From positions 1 to 64,000 of the forward strand of contig DATGZN010000066.1 in NCBI GenBank assembly GCA_035297145.1: a stretch of DNA of 64,000 nucleotides, read 5' to 3'. The translations under genes were made by a program, and so were the position numbers. The stretch is from QHXW01 sp035297145. GTDB taxonomy: Bacteria; Acidobacteriota; Terriglobia; Bryobacterales; Bryobacteraceae. Below, in pieces: positions 43,192 through 50,809 of the stretch; position 1 is the first letter of the stretch; the number at the start of each line of letters is the position of its first letter. The notes below the pieces were generated by a model. The model worked only from the letters and a program-made list of their open reading frames with translations. It had not been told where the DNA came from and searched no databases.

Positions 43192-43638
43192 ATGGACATT
43201 ATCCTTCGGGAAGATATCGATAAACTCGGCGCGCGCGGCCAGGTGGTGAAGGTGACTGCCGGCTACGCGCGCAATTATTTGCTACCCAAACGGCTGGCGG
43301 TGCCGGCCACAGAGGCGAACAAGAAGATCGTCGAGCAGGAGCGCCAGGCGCATTTGCGCAAGGAAGCCAAGCTCAAGACCGAAGCCGAGGATCTGGGCAA
43401 GATTCTGGGCACGGTCACGGTGACCATAGCGCAGAAGGCCGGCGAGAACGATCAGCTCTTTGGGTCTGTCACCGCCAAGGACATCGCCGAGGGGCTGGAA
43501 AAGCAAAACTACACCATCGATCGCCGCAAGATCCAGCTCGACGAGCCCATCAAGCAGCTCGGCGATCACAAGGTCACCGTGCGGCTGCACCGCGAGGTGC
43601 CCGTCGAGATTGTCGTAAAGGTTGTCAAAGAGGAGTAG
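43192..43638 (+). CDS. rplI: 50S ribosomal protein L9
   Basis: 148 aa, the normal length. The N-terminal domain reads DIILREDIDKLGARGQVVKV and GYARNYLLPKRLAVPAT. A long charged connecting helix and the C-terminal domain (LFGSVTAKDIAEGLEKQN) follow. The ATG at 43192 with GGAG 8 nt upstream is preferred to a GTG 24 bp earlier. It is the last ribosomal gene of the block. Confidence 0.97.
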   Translation: MDIILREDIDKLGARGQVVKVTAGYARNYLLPKRLAVPATEANKKIVEQERQAHLRKEAKLKTEAEDLGKILGTVTVTIAQKAGENDQLFGSVTAKDIAEGLEKQNYTIDRRKIQLDEPIKQLGDHKVTVRLHREVPVEIVVKVVKEE

Positions 43639-43640
43639 CG

Positions 43641-44384
43641 ATGGCCTTCGCGTTGACGGGCCAGACCGCCATCGTCACCGGCGCGGCGACGGGGATCGGC
43701 GAAGCTATTGCACGACGCTTAGCGAGTGCCGGCGCCGCGGTAGCCGTTGCCGATCTGAACCTCACGGGAGCCACGGAAGTGGCACGCTCCATTGGCGGCG
43801 AGGCTTTCCCTGTCGAGCTGGATGTTTCACGATCGGATTCGGCTGACGCCGCCATTGCTGCCGTCATCGCACACCGCGGCCGCATCGACATCCTGGTGAA
43901 CAATGCGGGCATCGGCGGCAAGGCGGCGCCGCTCTGGGAGCAGACCGATGAGGATTGGCGTCACATCATCGGCATCAATCTCATGGGGGTGGTTCACTGC
44001 ACGCGCGCGGCGATCCCTCACATGCGCCAGCGCCGCTACGGTCGAGTCGTGAACATCGCGTCTATCGCCGGCAAAGAAGGCAATCCCAATATGTCGCCCT
44101 ACTCGGCGACCAAGGCCGCGGTCATCGCCTTCACGAAATCGGTAGGGAAAGAAGTGGCAACCGAGGGCATCTGCGTGAACGCCGTGGCGCCCGCGGTCAT
44201 CCGCACCCACATTCTCGATCAACTGACTCCGGAGCAGGTGGACTACATGACGCAGCGCATCCCCATGCGGCGCACCGGCACGCCGGAAGAAATCGCCGCC
44301 GTGGTCCACTTCCTCGCGAGCCCCGATTCCTCGTTCGTCACCGGCCAGTGCTACGACGCCAGCGGCGGCAGAGCGACGTACTGA
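43641..44384 (+). CDS. short-chain dehydrogenase/reductase
   Basis: 247 aa, classical SDR. The NAD(P) loop is TGAATGIG (14-21) and VNNAG starts at residue 86. The catalytic residues are S141, Y154 and K158 (YSATK). The acidic residue after beta-2 (ADLN) favours NAD over NADP. The substrate is unknown. It begins 2 bp after rplI and is probably transcribed with the ribosomal block. It may be a functional outlier joined to that operon. Confidence 0.92.
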   Translation: MAFALTGQTAIVTGAATGIGEAIARRLASAGAAVAVADLNLTGATEVARSIGGEAFPVELDVSRSDSADAAIAAVIAHRGRIDILVNNAGIGGKAAPLWEQTDEDWRHIIGINLMGVVHCTRAAIPHMRQRRYGRVVNIASIAGKEGNPNMSPYSATKAAVIAFTKSVGKEVATEGICVNAVAPAVIRTHILDQLTPEQVDYMTQRIPMRRTGTPEEIAAVVHFLASPDSSFVTGQCYDASGGRATY

Positions 44385-44385
44385 A

Positions 44386-44860
44386 GTTGAGTGTGAGCGA
44401 TTGCGAGTCGCGTCCCGTGCGCAGATCCGCGCTGCCGTTCTTCATGTAGACGCTGCCCTTCAGCCCGAAAACTCCAGATCCTGAAAGCCGCGCGGGAGGT
44501 CCCAGCTTCCCTCAAAGAGACCAACGCTATCGCGCCATGAAAGCAGCAGGTCAGCGTTGTCTTCCACTGTGGGAAACTCGCGGGGTCGCAGATGATTGAC
44601 TTGTGCGTATACTCTGTCGGGCCGTCCGAAATACCAGAGCGACCACAGCGCGTTATAGCAGCCGAAATCCATGAGTGCGCCCGCCATTTTTCTCCGGGTC
44701 CGTCAGCCAATCGACGAAATATTTGTTCAGGCCTTCGGGACCTCCGGGGCCGCCGTGCCCCACGATGCCGCGCAGCCGCCACACCTGGCCGAGCGATCCC
44801 GCATCGACGGCGGCCTTGGCGGCTGCCGAACGTCGTTTCCTCCCGATCCCCGGGCGAAAG
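44386..44860 (-). pseudogene. decayed Gfo/Idh/MocA-family oxidoreductase
   Basis: Three consecutive minus-strand pieces in different frames read as one oxidoreductase. The first is AAAKAAVDAGSLGQVWRLRG...LTDPEKNGG, the second is ALMDFGCYNALWSLWYFGRP...EDNADLLLSWRDSVGLFEGSW, and the third is VFGLKGSVYMKNGSADLRTG. The first two are joined by a frameshift at about 44690 and the last two by a one-base deletion at about 44470. The NAD-binding N-terminal half is missing. The order and motifs match the C-terminal domain of this family. Confidence 0.75.
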
Positions 44861-44864
44861 AATT

Positions 44865-45140
44865 GAGCTGGCGAATATCTACATCACTCCGATTTCAGGT
44901 CAGCTAGGCACGTACTTATCGCCCCAAAACTGGAAGACGACCCCGGTCACCTTCCTGCAGGCCATAGCGAAAGAAAAGACCGGTGTCCACAATCATTTCG
45001 TGCTGTGCGACTTTACGGGCCATGGGCTGTATATCGTGCGCGATCAGTATCGGAACGAGGTGCATCGCAGGGAGTGTTCGATTTACGACTTGGGACAATT
45101 GTTCGCCGAGCAGGTAATGAAGGCGCTGCCGCAGCCATAA
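44865..45140 (+). pseudogene. C-terminal remnant of an unidentified protein
   Basis: A plus-strand frame encodes a protein-like C-terminus of about 90 residues (IYITPISGQLGTYLSPQNWK, HNHFVLCDFTGHGLYIVRDQ, YDLGQLFAEQVMKALPQP). Its upstream part runs antisense through the Gfo/Idh/MocA pseudogene and does not look coding. No start codon with a ribosome site is seen at the transition. It is most simply a truncated gene left after a rearrangement. Confidence 0.45.
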
Positions 45141-45195
45141 GCCGCAGCCCTGCCCACACAAGTGAGGTTGCCGGGTGTCGGTTTCAGGTAATGAC

Positions 45196-46056
45196 CTACT
45201 CGCGCGGCTTCAGAATTCCGTTGTCGGCCAGCCAGTCGGCCAGTCGTTGCGGCCAGCCCTTGAGGCTTTCCAGTTTCGAGCGGTAGCCCATGTTGAAGCC
45301 ATGGCCGCCGTGAGCGAAGATGTGGAGCTCGGCGGGGGCTTTCGCGGCGCGATACGCTTCGAGCACCTTCAAAGTCGGGCCGGAGCAGCACTCGTCATCG
45401 TTCGCAGCTAGCAGGAATGCGGGCGGTGCATTGTGCGCGACGCTCGATGGGATGCCGAGCGGGCCGGGATAGATCATGATCACGAAATTTGGCCGGGCGC
45501 TCAGACGGTCGATGGGATCGGGTGCATGCGCGTCGCCGTCGTTGGGAGTGAACGTAACCCATGAGACGACCTCGCCTCCCGCCGAGAATCCCATGATGCC
45601 GATGCGGTTGGGATCGAGGCCCCATTCCTGGGCGTGGCTGCGTACCAGGCGCATGGCGCGCAGGCCATCTTCTCGCGGATGTTTCTCGAGCGAGTAGGGC
45701 GAGCCTTCTTCGCGGGGCAATCGATATTTGAGTGCGAACGCGGCGATGCCGAGACTGGCGAGATAGCGGCCCGGATCTTCGCCCTCCGCTTTGAACACCA
45801 GCAGGCGATGCCCGCCGCCCGGACAGATCACGACTGCGGCTCCGGTGGCTTTGTCCTTCGCCGGCAGATAGGCCATGATCGACGGGTTGTTGATGTTGCG
45901 GATGTAGTAATCCTTGGCAATCTCCGGCTCGTTCCGCCTGCTCTCAAATCCCGGCGCGCCGTTAGGCCAGAGCGGGATTACGCGGGGCTGGTCTTGGGCG
46001 AGAGCGGGGAGAATAGCGAGGAGGAGCGGGGAGAAACGAGAGATGATTGCAGTCAT
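45196..46056 (-). CDS. secreted alpha/beta-hydrolase (acetyl-xylan-esterase-like)
   Basis: 286 aa with a signal peptide (AIISRFSPLLLAILPALAQ). It has the alpha/beta-hydrolase pattern: oxyanion region VVICPGGGHRLL, nucleophile S158 in GFSAGG, an Asp candidate in NDDECC and the late His in FAHGGHGF. Homologues are often annotated as endo-1,4-beta-xylanase B/xylan esterase-like. It probably hydrolyses esters on plant polysaccharides; the substrate is inferred. Confidence 0.85.
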   Translation of the reverse strand: MTAIISRFSPLLLAILPALAQDQPRVIPLWPNGAPGFESRRNEPEIAKDYYIRNINNPSIMAYLPAKDKATGAAVVICPGGGHRLLVFKAEGEDPGRYLASLGIAAFALKYRLPREEGSPYSLEKHPREDGLRAMRLVRSHAQEWGLDPNRIGIMGFSAGGEVVSWVTFTPNDGDAHAPDPIDRLSARPNFVIMIYPGPLGIPSSVAHNAPPAFLLAANDDECCSGPTLKVLEAYRAAKAPAELHIFAHGGHGFNMGYRSKLESLKGWPQRLADWLADNGILKPRE

Positions 46057-46077
46057 TTGGGTGATTTGAATTCTAAC

Positions 46078-46112
46078 TCAGGTGTTAGGTGTCAGGTGTC
46101 AGCGATCACGGG
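46078..46112. repeat. TCAGGTGT tandem/dispersed repeat, copy 1
   Basis: Direct near-repeats of AGGTGT(T/C) are followed by TCAGGTGTCAGCGATCA (46092-46108). The 17-mer recurs with two changes at 46806-46822, and its first 11 bases in the 46806 form (TCAGGTGCTAG) recur inverted at 48301-48311. The copies bracket the two toxin-antitoxin modules. Confidence 0.5.
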
Positions 46113-46138
46113 CGGTGGGCTGTTGGCTTGCCTGCCAA

Positions 46139-46390
46139 TCAGCGGTAGGCGTCCTTGCGATTCAGCACGCGCGAGATCTCCAAGTAATCACCTTTGTCCC
46201 GAAAGAAGACGCGGTGTTCCTGCGCGCGGAGCCGGATCATGGGCGGTTCGATATCTCGAAGCTGTTTAGTGTTGCCCTTGCCAGTCTGGGCGTAGCGGGC
46301 AAGCGTTTTGAGTATTTGTAAGGCGATGGGTTGCTCGATGCGGCGAAGGTCAGCCCTGGCCTGTTCCGTCCAGACGATGAGCTTAGCCAT
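46139..46390 (-). CDS. RelE/ParE-superfamily toxin
   Basis: 83 aa. IVWTEQARADLRRIEQPIALQILKTL is the RelE-like N-terminal helix pair, and HRVFFRDKGDYLEISRVLNR is the C-terminal sheet with basic residues. Toxins of this type cleave mRNA on the ribosome or poison gyrase. It overlaps the upstream antitoxin by 8 bp (antitoxin first). Confidence 0.83.
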   Translation of the reverse strand: MAKLIVWTEQARADLRRIEQPIALQILKTLARYAQTGKGNTKQLRDIEPPMIRLRAQEHRVFFRDKGDYLEISRVLNRKDAYR

Positions 46391-46679
46391 TCCGGCGCGG
46401 CATTTCCCCCGGCAAAGGCTCCTGACCCATCTTTTCCCAATCGGCCTCGGTCAAGCCAAACTCTGCGAGAACTTCGGCATGCGGGATCGGGTGGTTGTGT
46501 TTGAGCCAAGCGTCGGCTTCGGCGATCGCTTGACGCTCGGCGGCGCTCAGTGTGTCTCCGTCCTCGTCAGGCGAAACCAAGGCTTCAAGCAGGTGAACCA
46601 CTGCGGCGAGTTGACCTGGACCGAGTTGCTCCAGCAGCTCATGGGCATGTTGTTTGGCGTCGGGCGTCTTGGCTTCCAT
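46383..46679 (-). CDS. antitoxin partner of RelE-like toxin
   Basis: 98 aa, acidic. The helical body (HELLEQLGPGQLAAVVHLLEAL) is followed by a linker (LSAAERQAIAEADAWLKHN) and a C-terminal arm ending PGEMPRRNG. No classical DNA-binding fold is obvious, but size, acidity and the 8-bp overlap with a RelE toxin support the role. Confidence 0.7.
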   Translation of the reverse strand: MEAKTPDAKQHAHELLEQLGPGQLAAVVHLLEALVSPDEDGDTLSAAERQAIAEADAWLKHNHPIPHAEVLAEFGLTEADWEKMGQEPLPGEMPRRNG

Positions 46680-46805
46680 GGCAATGTCCCGTGAATTCCT
46701 TCGGGGCGGAAATTCTGTTAGGGAATAATGACTTGATCGGGCCCCTTCCTGGTTCGTAGTCTAACATCTGATAGTGGTCATTTGGTCTTCTGCATTCTGT
46801 ATGTA

Positions 46806-46822
46806 TCAGGTGCTAGCGATCA
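46806..46822. repeat. TCAGGTGYYAGCGATCA repeat, copy 2
   Basis: A 17-bp near-copy (two mismatches) of 46092-46108, located between the two toxin-antitoxin pairs. Confidence 0.5.
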
Positions 46823-46828
46823 GTCCGG

Positions 46829-47137
46829 CTATAAGCGATCCTTGAGAAGCTCCTCCACGTCGCGGCGGCCATGCAGAATGGCGACAACCTGCAAGGGGCT
46901 CGTCTCTGGCCGGTAAACGATCAGGTAGGAGTAGATCGGGAAAAACTTCACTGGTTCATCCGTTAAATCCTTGCGCCAATGGCCCCCGCCGGGTCTTCCC
47001 GCAAGATAGACGATCTTCTCGCGGATGGCGGATTCAACCCGGTCGGCCATCTCAAGACTGGCATTTCTCTTGATGTATCGCCAAATTTGAACCAGATCGA
47101 GGGCGGCCTCTGGCGCTAGAAGGTAGCGCCTTCTCAT
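46829..47137 (-). CDS. ParE/RelE-superfamily toxin
   Basis: 102 aa. YLLAPEAALDLVQIWRYIKR and VKFFPIYSYLIVYRPETSPLQV, then VVAILHGRRDVEELL, are typical of ParE-type toxins, which usually target DNA gyrase. It overlaps the preceding antitoxin by 4 bp. It is a second, sequence-unrelated pair next to the 46.1-46.7 kb module. Confidence 0.87.
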   Translation of the reverse strand: MRRRYLLAPEAALDLVQIWRYIKRNASLEMADRVESAIREKIVYLAGRPGGGHWRKDLTDEPVKFFPIYSYLIVYRPETSPLQVVAILHGRRDVEELLKDRL

Positions 47138-47391
47138 TCAGGCTGGGCTTTTAACTTGGCAAGGTAGGCGTCGAGTTGGTCTTCGGGCACGCCCTCGCCT
47201 CGGTCGAGCTGATCGAGTCCGCGCCTGATTTTCGCGTTGACGGCGTTCTTATTCTCCAGCAGCCAGCGATCCTGTTCCTCCTGCGTTTCTAGCAGGCGGA
47301 GTAACGCCTCCTCGGCGTTGGCGGCACCGGTCGCTTGAATCTGTTTCTTGATTCGAGCCTCCAAGGCCGTATCGTGGATTTCGATATTCAT
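47134..47391 (-). CDS. ParD-like antitoxin
   Basis: 85 aa. The N-terminus NIEIHDTALEARIKKQIQATG fits a ribbon-helix-helix-like arm, and the C-terminus LLENKNAVNAKIRRGLDQLD followed by VPEDQLDAYLAKLK resembles the toxin-binding part of ParD. The ATG at 47391 is preferred over one 17 codons upstream. The gene precedes and overlaps its toxin. Confidence 0.78.
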   Translation of the reverse strand: MNIEIHDTALEARIKKQIQATGAANAEEALLRLLETQEEQDRWLLENKNAVNAKIRRGLDQLDRGEGVPEDQLDAYLAKLKAQPE

Positions 47392-47530
47392 GGGGCGGTT
47401 CCTGACTGTCTTCTCTCTAGGGTAAAGGATATGCGGCGTCATGTCACGGTGCTCAAGCGGCCCGGTGGGGAAGCCAGTGTCCAGGAGTGCGGCGGATAGT
47501 CAGACAGACTGGGCTCGTCTCATCGTCATG

Positions 47531-47550
47531 GGGACGGAGGTCTCCGTCCC
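47531..47550. repeat. perfect palindrome, REP-like
   Basis: GGGACGGAG-GT-CTCCGTCCC is a 9-bp perfect stem with a minimal loop. It lies in the 208-bp gap between the ParD-like gene and the small Cys-containing gene. GGGACGGAGGTCTCCGTCCC-type hairpins are known as dispersed repeats in many soil bacteria (general knowledge). Confidence 0.5.
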
Positions 47551-47599
47551 AGTTCGCCACGTCCCTGTCTGCCACTCTCGTCCCAGCTTGTCTCAGCTC

Positions 47600-47812
47600 T
47601 TAGCATTTTTTACACCAGCGAAAAGGCACCGGCAAGCTGCTTCCCTTGGCCATTGCAAGAGTTTTCGATTGGTAAGGACCATGCCATTGACCGGTCGCCA
47701 AATTTAGTCCTTGCTGTTTCTTAAAGTCCAGACAGGCGTTTGTGTCGCCTCTGGCGTATTCGTTGTGATGGTTCTCATATACCCAATATTCGATCTTTGC
47801 TTGGGTCGCCAT
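47600..47812 (-). CDS. small protein with YWVYEN motif and C-terminal CxxC
   Basis: 70 aa. EYWVYENHHNEYARGDTNAC, then WHGPYQSKTLAMAKGS and a C-terminal WCKKC, follow the layout of a small family with a W/Y-x-V-Y-E-N start, a central G-x-W-x-G-P-F/Y block and terminal CxxC. The central Cys plus the CxxC could bind a metal. The function is unknown. It lies head-to-head with the next gene; the start codons are about 70 bp apart. Confidence 0.6.
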   Translation of the reverse strand: MATQAKIEYWVYENHHNEYARGDTNACLDFKKQQGLNLATGQWHGPYQSKTLAMAKGSSLPVPFRWCKKC

Positions 47813-47878
47813 GAGTGGCATAATCTTACCACCGAAGTCGTTCTTGTACGAATTTTCTGGACACCCGGAGAAGTCAAT

Positions 47879-48222
47879 ATGAAATCCATCTCCTTTGCGC
47901 TCGTGCTCCTTCTCGCTCTGGCGTCAACAACCAGCCCCCAACCGCAGCCTTCATACTCCATCACCGCTCAGCAAGTGCTCGACGATATAAAACGTGTCGG
48001 CGTTGTGTGGTTTTCCCGGAAGGACAAGGCGTTCAGTGATCACTTGACTTCGCTGACAGTGGAGCTTGGCAAGCATCCCCGCATGCAAGCGAGTACGCGA
48101 CGCTCGCCTCTAAACCAACTGACACGGAGCGGCAAGCGTGGCTCGCAATGTTGGTTGTCAACGCCTACTATGCGGGCTACTCTAGATCCCTCGATGAGAC
48201 CCAGAAAAAAGATGGGAAATGA
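47879..48222 (+). pseudogene. secreted protein interrupted by a frameshift
   Basis: It starts with a good signal peptide (SISFALVLLLALASTTS) and reads as protein to GKHPRMQ (about 48088). The next bases continue sensibly only in the -1 frame (EYATLASKPTDTERQAWLAM, then VVNAYYAGYSRSLDETQKK, stop at 48220-48222). The original frame instead gives an Arg/Ser/Thr-rich tail to 48250. The missing base lies in the GCAAGCGAG stretch around 48086-48093. The result is either a pseudogene or a sequencing error in an approximately 114-aa gene of unknown function. Confidence 0.6.
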
Positions 48223-48300
48223 TGGCTGTCCAAGCACTCTGCGCCGCTAGTCTCTTCGCGGAACCCCGCAGAACGCGCGCGACCGCTCCGAAACCCGGCC

Positions 48301-48330
48301 CTAGCACCTGAAACCTTATACCTGACACCT
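48301..48330. repeat. inverted copy of the TCAGGTG repeat, copy 3
   Basis: CTAGCACCTGA (48301-48311) is the exact reverse complement of 46806-46816 (TCAGGTGCTAG). It is followed by ACCTGACACCT-like repeats. It ends 18 bp before the PfkB-kinase gene. Confidence 0.5.
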
Positions 48331-48347
48331 TCGCTACAATCGTTCTG

Positions 48348-49262
48348 ATGTCACTTGTCGTAGTGGGTTCCGTCGCTTATGACGGATTGGAAACGCCGCA
48401 TGGAAAAGTGGAGCGGATACTGGGCGGGTCGTGCACCTATATATCGCTCGCGGCCAGCTATTTCACGCAGGCGAAGATTGTGGGAGTGGTGGGCGATGAT
48501 TTCGCCAACGAGGATGTCAACTTCCTGCAGAGCCGCGGCATCGATCTCGAGGGGCTCGAGCGCGTTCCCGGCAAAACCTTTTTCTGGGCGGGGGTGTATT
48601 CGGCCGACATGAACGACCGCACCACGCTCGTGACCGATCTCAACGTCTTCGCGGATTTCAATCCCAAGCTGCCGGAGGCGTACCGCTCGGCGCCATACCT
48701 TCTGCTGGGCAACATTCAGCCGGCGCTGCAACAGAGCGTGCGTGCGCAGATGAACGGCGTGCGCTTCGTGGGCGGCGACACCATGAACTATTGGATTCGC
48801 GATTACCGCGACCAGTTGCAGGCCACCATTCGGGAATGGGATTTCCTGCTGATCAATGACAGCGAGGCGCGCATGCTGGCGGGCGAACATAACCTGCGGC
48901 GCGCGGCCGACAAGATCCGGGCCATGGGGCCGCACACGCTGGTGATCAAGCGCGGTGAGTACGGCGCCATCCTGTTTCAGGGCGGCGAGCATTTTATGGT
49001 GCCGGGATTCCTGCTCGAGGACGTTTTCGATCCCACTGGCGCAGGCGACTGCTTTGCCGGCGGTTTCATGGGATATCTGGCCCAAGTCGGGATCGATCCG
49101 CGGAGCAAGATGGATCACAAGGAACTGCGGCGAGCCGTGATCTACGGCTCCGTGATGGGCAGTTTCTGCTGCGAAAAGTTTGGCCCGGACCGCTTTCGCG
49201 ATCTCACACGCCCGGAAATCGATGCCCGTTATCGAGAGTTCAAAGCCTTCACCGAGTTCTGA
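48348..49262 (+). CDS. PfkB-family carbohydrate/nucleoside kinase
   Basis: 304 aa, ribokinase fold. The N-terminal GSVAYDGLETPHG and GGSCTYISLAAS, and the C-terminal signature DPTGAGDCFAGGF with catalytic base D234, define the family. The substrate is unknown; the lid region differs from ribokinase and adenosine kinase. Its 3' end overlaps the glycosyltransferase gene by 41 bp, so the two are probably co-translated. Confidence 0.9.
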   Translation: MSLVVVGSVAYDGLETPHGKVERILGGSCTYISLAASYFTQAKIVGVVGDDFANEDVNFLQSRGIDLEGLERVPGKTFFWAGVYSADMNDRTTLVTDLNVFADFNPKLPEAYRSAPYLLLGNIQPALQQSVRAQMNGVRFVGGDTMNYWIRDYRDQLQATIREWDFLLINDSEARMLAGEHNLRRAADKIRAMGPHTLVIKRGEYGAILFQGGEHFMVPGFLLEDVFDPTGAGDCFAGGFMGYLAQVGIDPRSKMDHKELRRAVIYGSVMGSFCCEKFGPDRFRDLTRPEIDARYREFKAFTEF

Positions 49263-50808
49263 GGCCGAGGTAGTGGCCGCACCGCGAGGTTGGGCGCCGG
49301 TTGCATTGGCGGCGATTCTGGCTGCATCACTGAGCGCTGGCGCGGTGTGGCTCACGTGGCGACAGGGTTGGACGCTCTACTACGGTGATGCGGAGGCGCA
49401 CCTCAACATCGCACGGCGTGTGGTGGAGTCGCGCACTCCGGGGTACGAGCAGCTTGGCACGTCGTGGCTGCCGATGCTGCACATGCTCATGATGCCGCTC
49501 GTGAGACATGACTGGCTGTGGCGGAACGGATTAGCGGGTGCGATCCCGACGGGCATCTGCTTTGTCGCGGGGGTGACATTTTTCTTCGCGGCCGTGCGGC
49601 GCGTCTTTGCGAGCAGTGTGGCAGCCTCGGTGGCCGCGGCAATCTACGCTCTGAATCCCAACGCGCTCTATCTGCAATCGATCCCGATGACCGAGGTGGT
49701 TTTCTTCGCGGCGCTGGCGGCGGTGCTGTACTTCTCGGTGCGATTCCGGGAGACGCAATCGCTCTGGAGCGTGGCGGGAGCGGGGGTGGCGGCGTGTTTC
49801 GGCACGCTGACGCGTTACGACGGCTGGTTTCTCATTCCGTTTGTTACCGCGTATTTCTTCTGGACGGCGCGGCGGCGCTTCCGGGCGGCGTTCGTGTTTG
49901 GAGCGATCGCGTCGGTGGGCCCGGTGCTATGGCTGGCATTCAACTGGTGGGTCTTCGACAACGTGCTGGAGTTCTACAATGGCGCGGCGTCGGCAAAGGC
50001 CATCCAGCGCGGGCTGCCTTATCCGGGAAAGGGCGACTGGCAGCTCGCAATCCTCTACTACGGATGGGCGGTGCGCGCGTGTGCCGGTGCGCCGCTGTTC
50101 TTCCTGGGTGCGGCGGGCATTCTCGCGGCGGCATGGAAGCGCGCGTTCTGGCCGATCCTACTGTTGGCGCTTCCCGGCCTGTTTTACGTGCTGACGGTAC
50201 ACTCGGGCGACACACCCATTCATCTGTTCTATCTTCCGCCGCATGGGATCTACAATACGCGTTACGGCCTGGCCTCGCTGCCGCTTCTTGCGTTTGGCGG
50301 GGCGGGACTGGCGGCGCTGAGTCACGGCGCCAAGCTCCGCAGACTTTTCTTGACTTGTGCCGTGCTGGGCATTTGCATTGCGCCTTGGCTCTGGAATCCG
50401 CACCCGGATGCTTGGATCACGTGGAAGGAGTCGCGTTATAACTCGGTCGCGCGGCGAGCCTGGGCGAAGCAGGCGGCAGATTACCTGGCGGCGCACTACC
50501 ACGCCGGCGACGGTGTATTCACTTCCTTCGGCGACATGACCGCCATCTATCGGCAAGCGGGCATTCCGCTCGGCGACACGCTAACGGGCGACAATGGGCT
50601 GGCCTTCGAAGTGGCGCGGTTGCGGCCCGACCTCGCTCTGTGGGAACAATGGGCAGTGGTGATGGGCGGCGATCCGGTGCAGACGGCCATCAATCACGCG
50701 CGGCGCCGCGGCCCGAACTACGAACTCATGCAGCGGATCATGGTGAAGGATGCTCCGGTGATCGAGATTTGGCAGCGGCGGACGGCCCCGGAGAGCTTGC
50801 TGCAATAG
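49222..50808 (+). CDS. GT-C-type membrane glycosyltransferase (GT39/ArnT-like)
   Basis: 528 aa with about ten hydrophobic segments. The first periplasmic loop has YYGDAEAHLNIARRV, the acidic motif by which GT-C enzymes bind the polyprenyl-phosphate sugar. A soluble C-terminal part of about 110 residues follows (FTSFGDMTAIYRQAGIPLGD). It probably moves a sugar from a lipid carrier to a glycan or protein outside the membrane. The ATG at 49222 overlaps the PfkB gene; a TTG 14 codons earlier is possible. Confidence 0.75.
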   Translation: MPVIESSKPSPSSEAEVVAAPRGWAPVALAAILAASLSAGAVWLTWRQGWTLYYGDAEAHLNIARRVVESRTPGYEQLGTSWLPMLHMLMMPLVRHDWLWRNGLAGAIPTGICFVAGVTFFFAAVRRVFASSVAASVAAAIYALNPNALYLQSIPMTEVVFFAALAAVLYFSVRFRETQSLWSVAGAGVAACFGTLTRYDGWFLIPFVTAYFFWTARRRFRAAFVFGAIASVGPVLWLAFNWWVFDNVLEFYNGAASAKAIQRGLPYPGKGDWQLAILYYGWAVRACAGAPLFFLGAAGILAAAWKRAFWPILLLALPGLFYVLTVHSGDTPIHLFYLPPHGIYNTRYGLASLPLLAFGGAGLAALSHGAKLRRLFLTCAVLGICIAPWLWNPHPDAWITWKESRYNSVARRAWAKQAADYLAAHYHAGDGVFTSFGDMTAIYRQAGIPLGDTLTGDNGLAFEVARLRPDLALWEQWAVVMGGDPVQTAINHARRRGPNYELMQRIMVKDAPVIEIWQRRTAPESLLQ

Positions 50809-50809
50809 G

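Noticed and set aside
48351..49355. A long open frame antisense to the PfkB kinase (about 334 codons)
   Set aside because: The plus-strand gene has an intact kinase signature. The antisense product is His/Arg-rich with no domain, a usual GC-rich shadow.
49518..50441. A second plus-strand frame inside the GT-C glycosyltransferase
   Set aside because: It is a frame shadow rich in Arg and Gly. The glycosyltransferase frame has transmembrane segments and the acidic loop motif.
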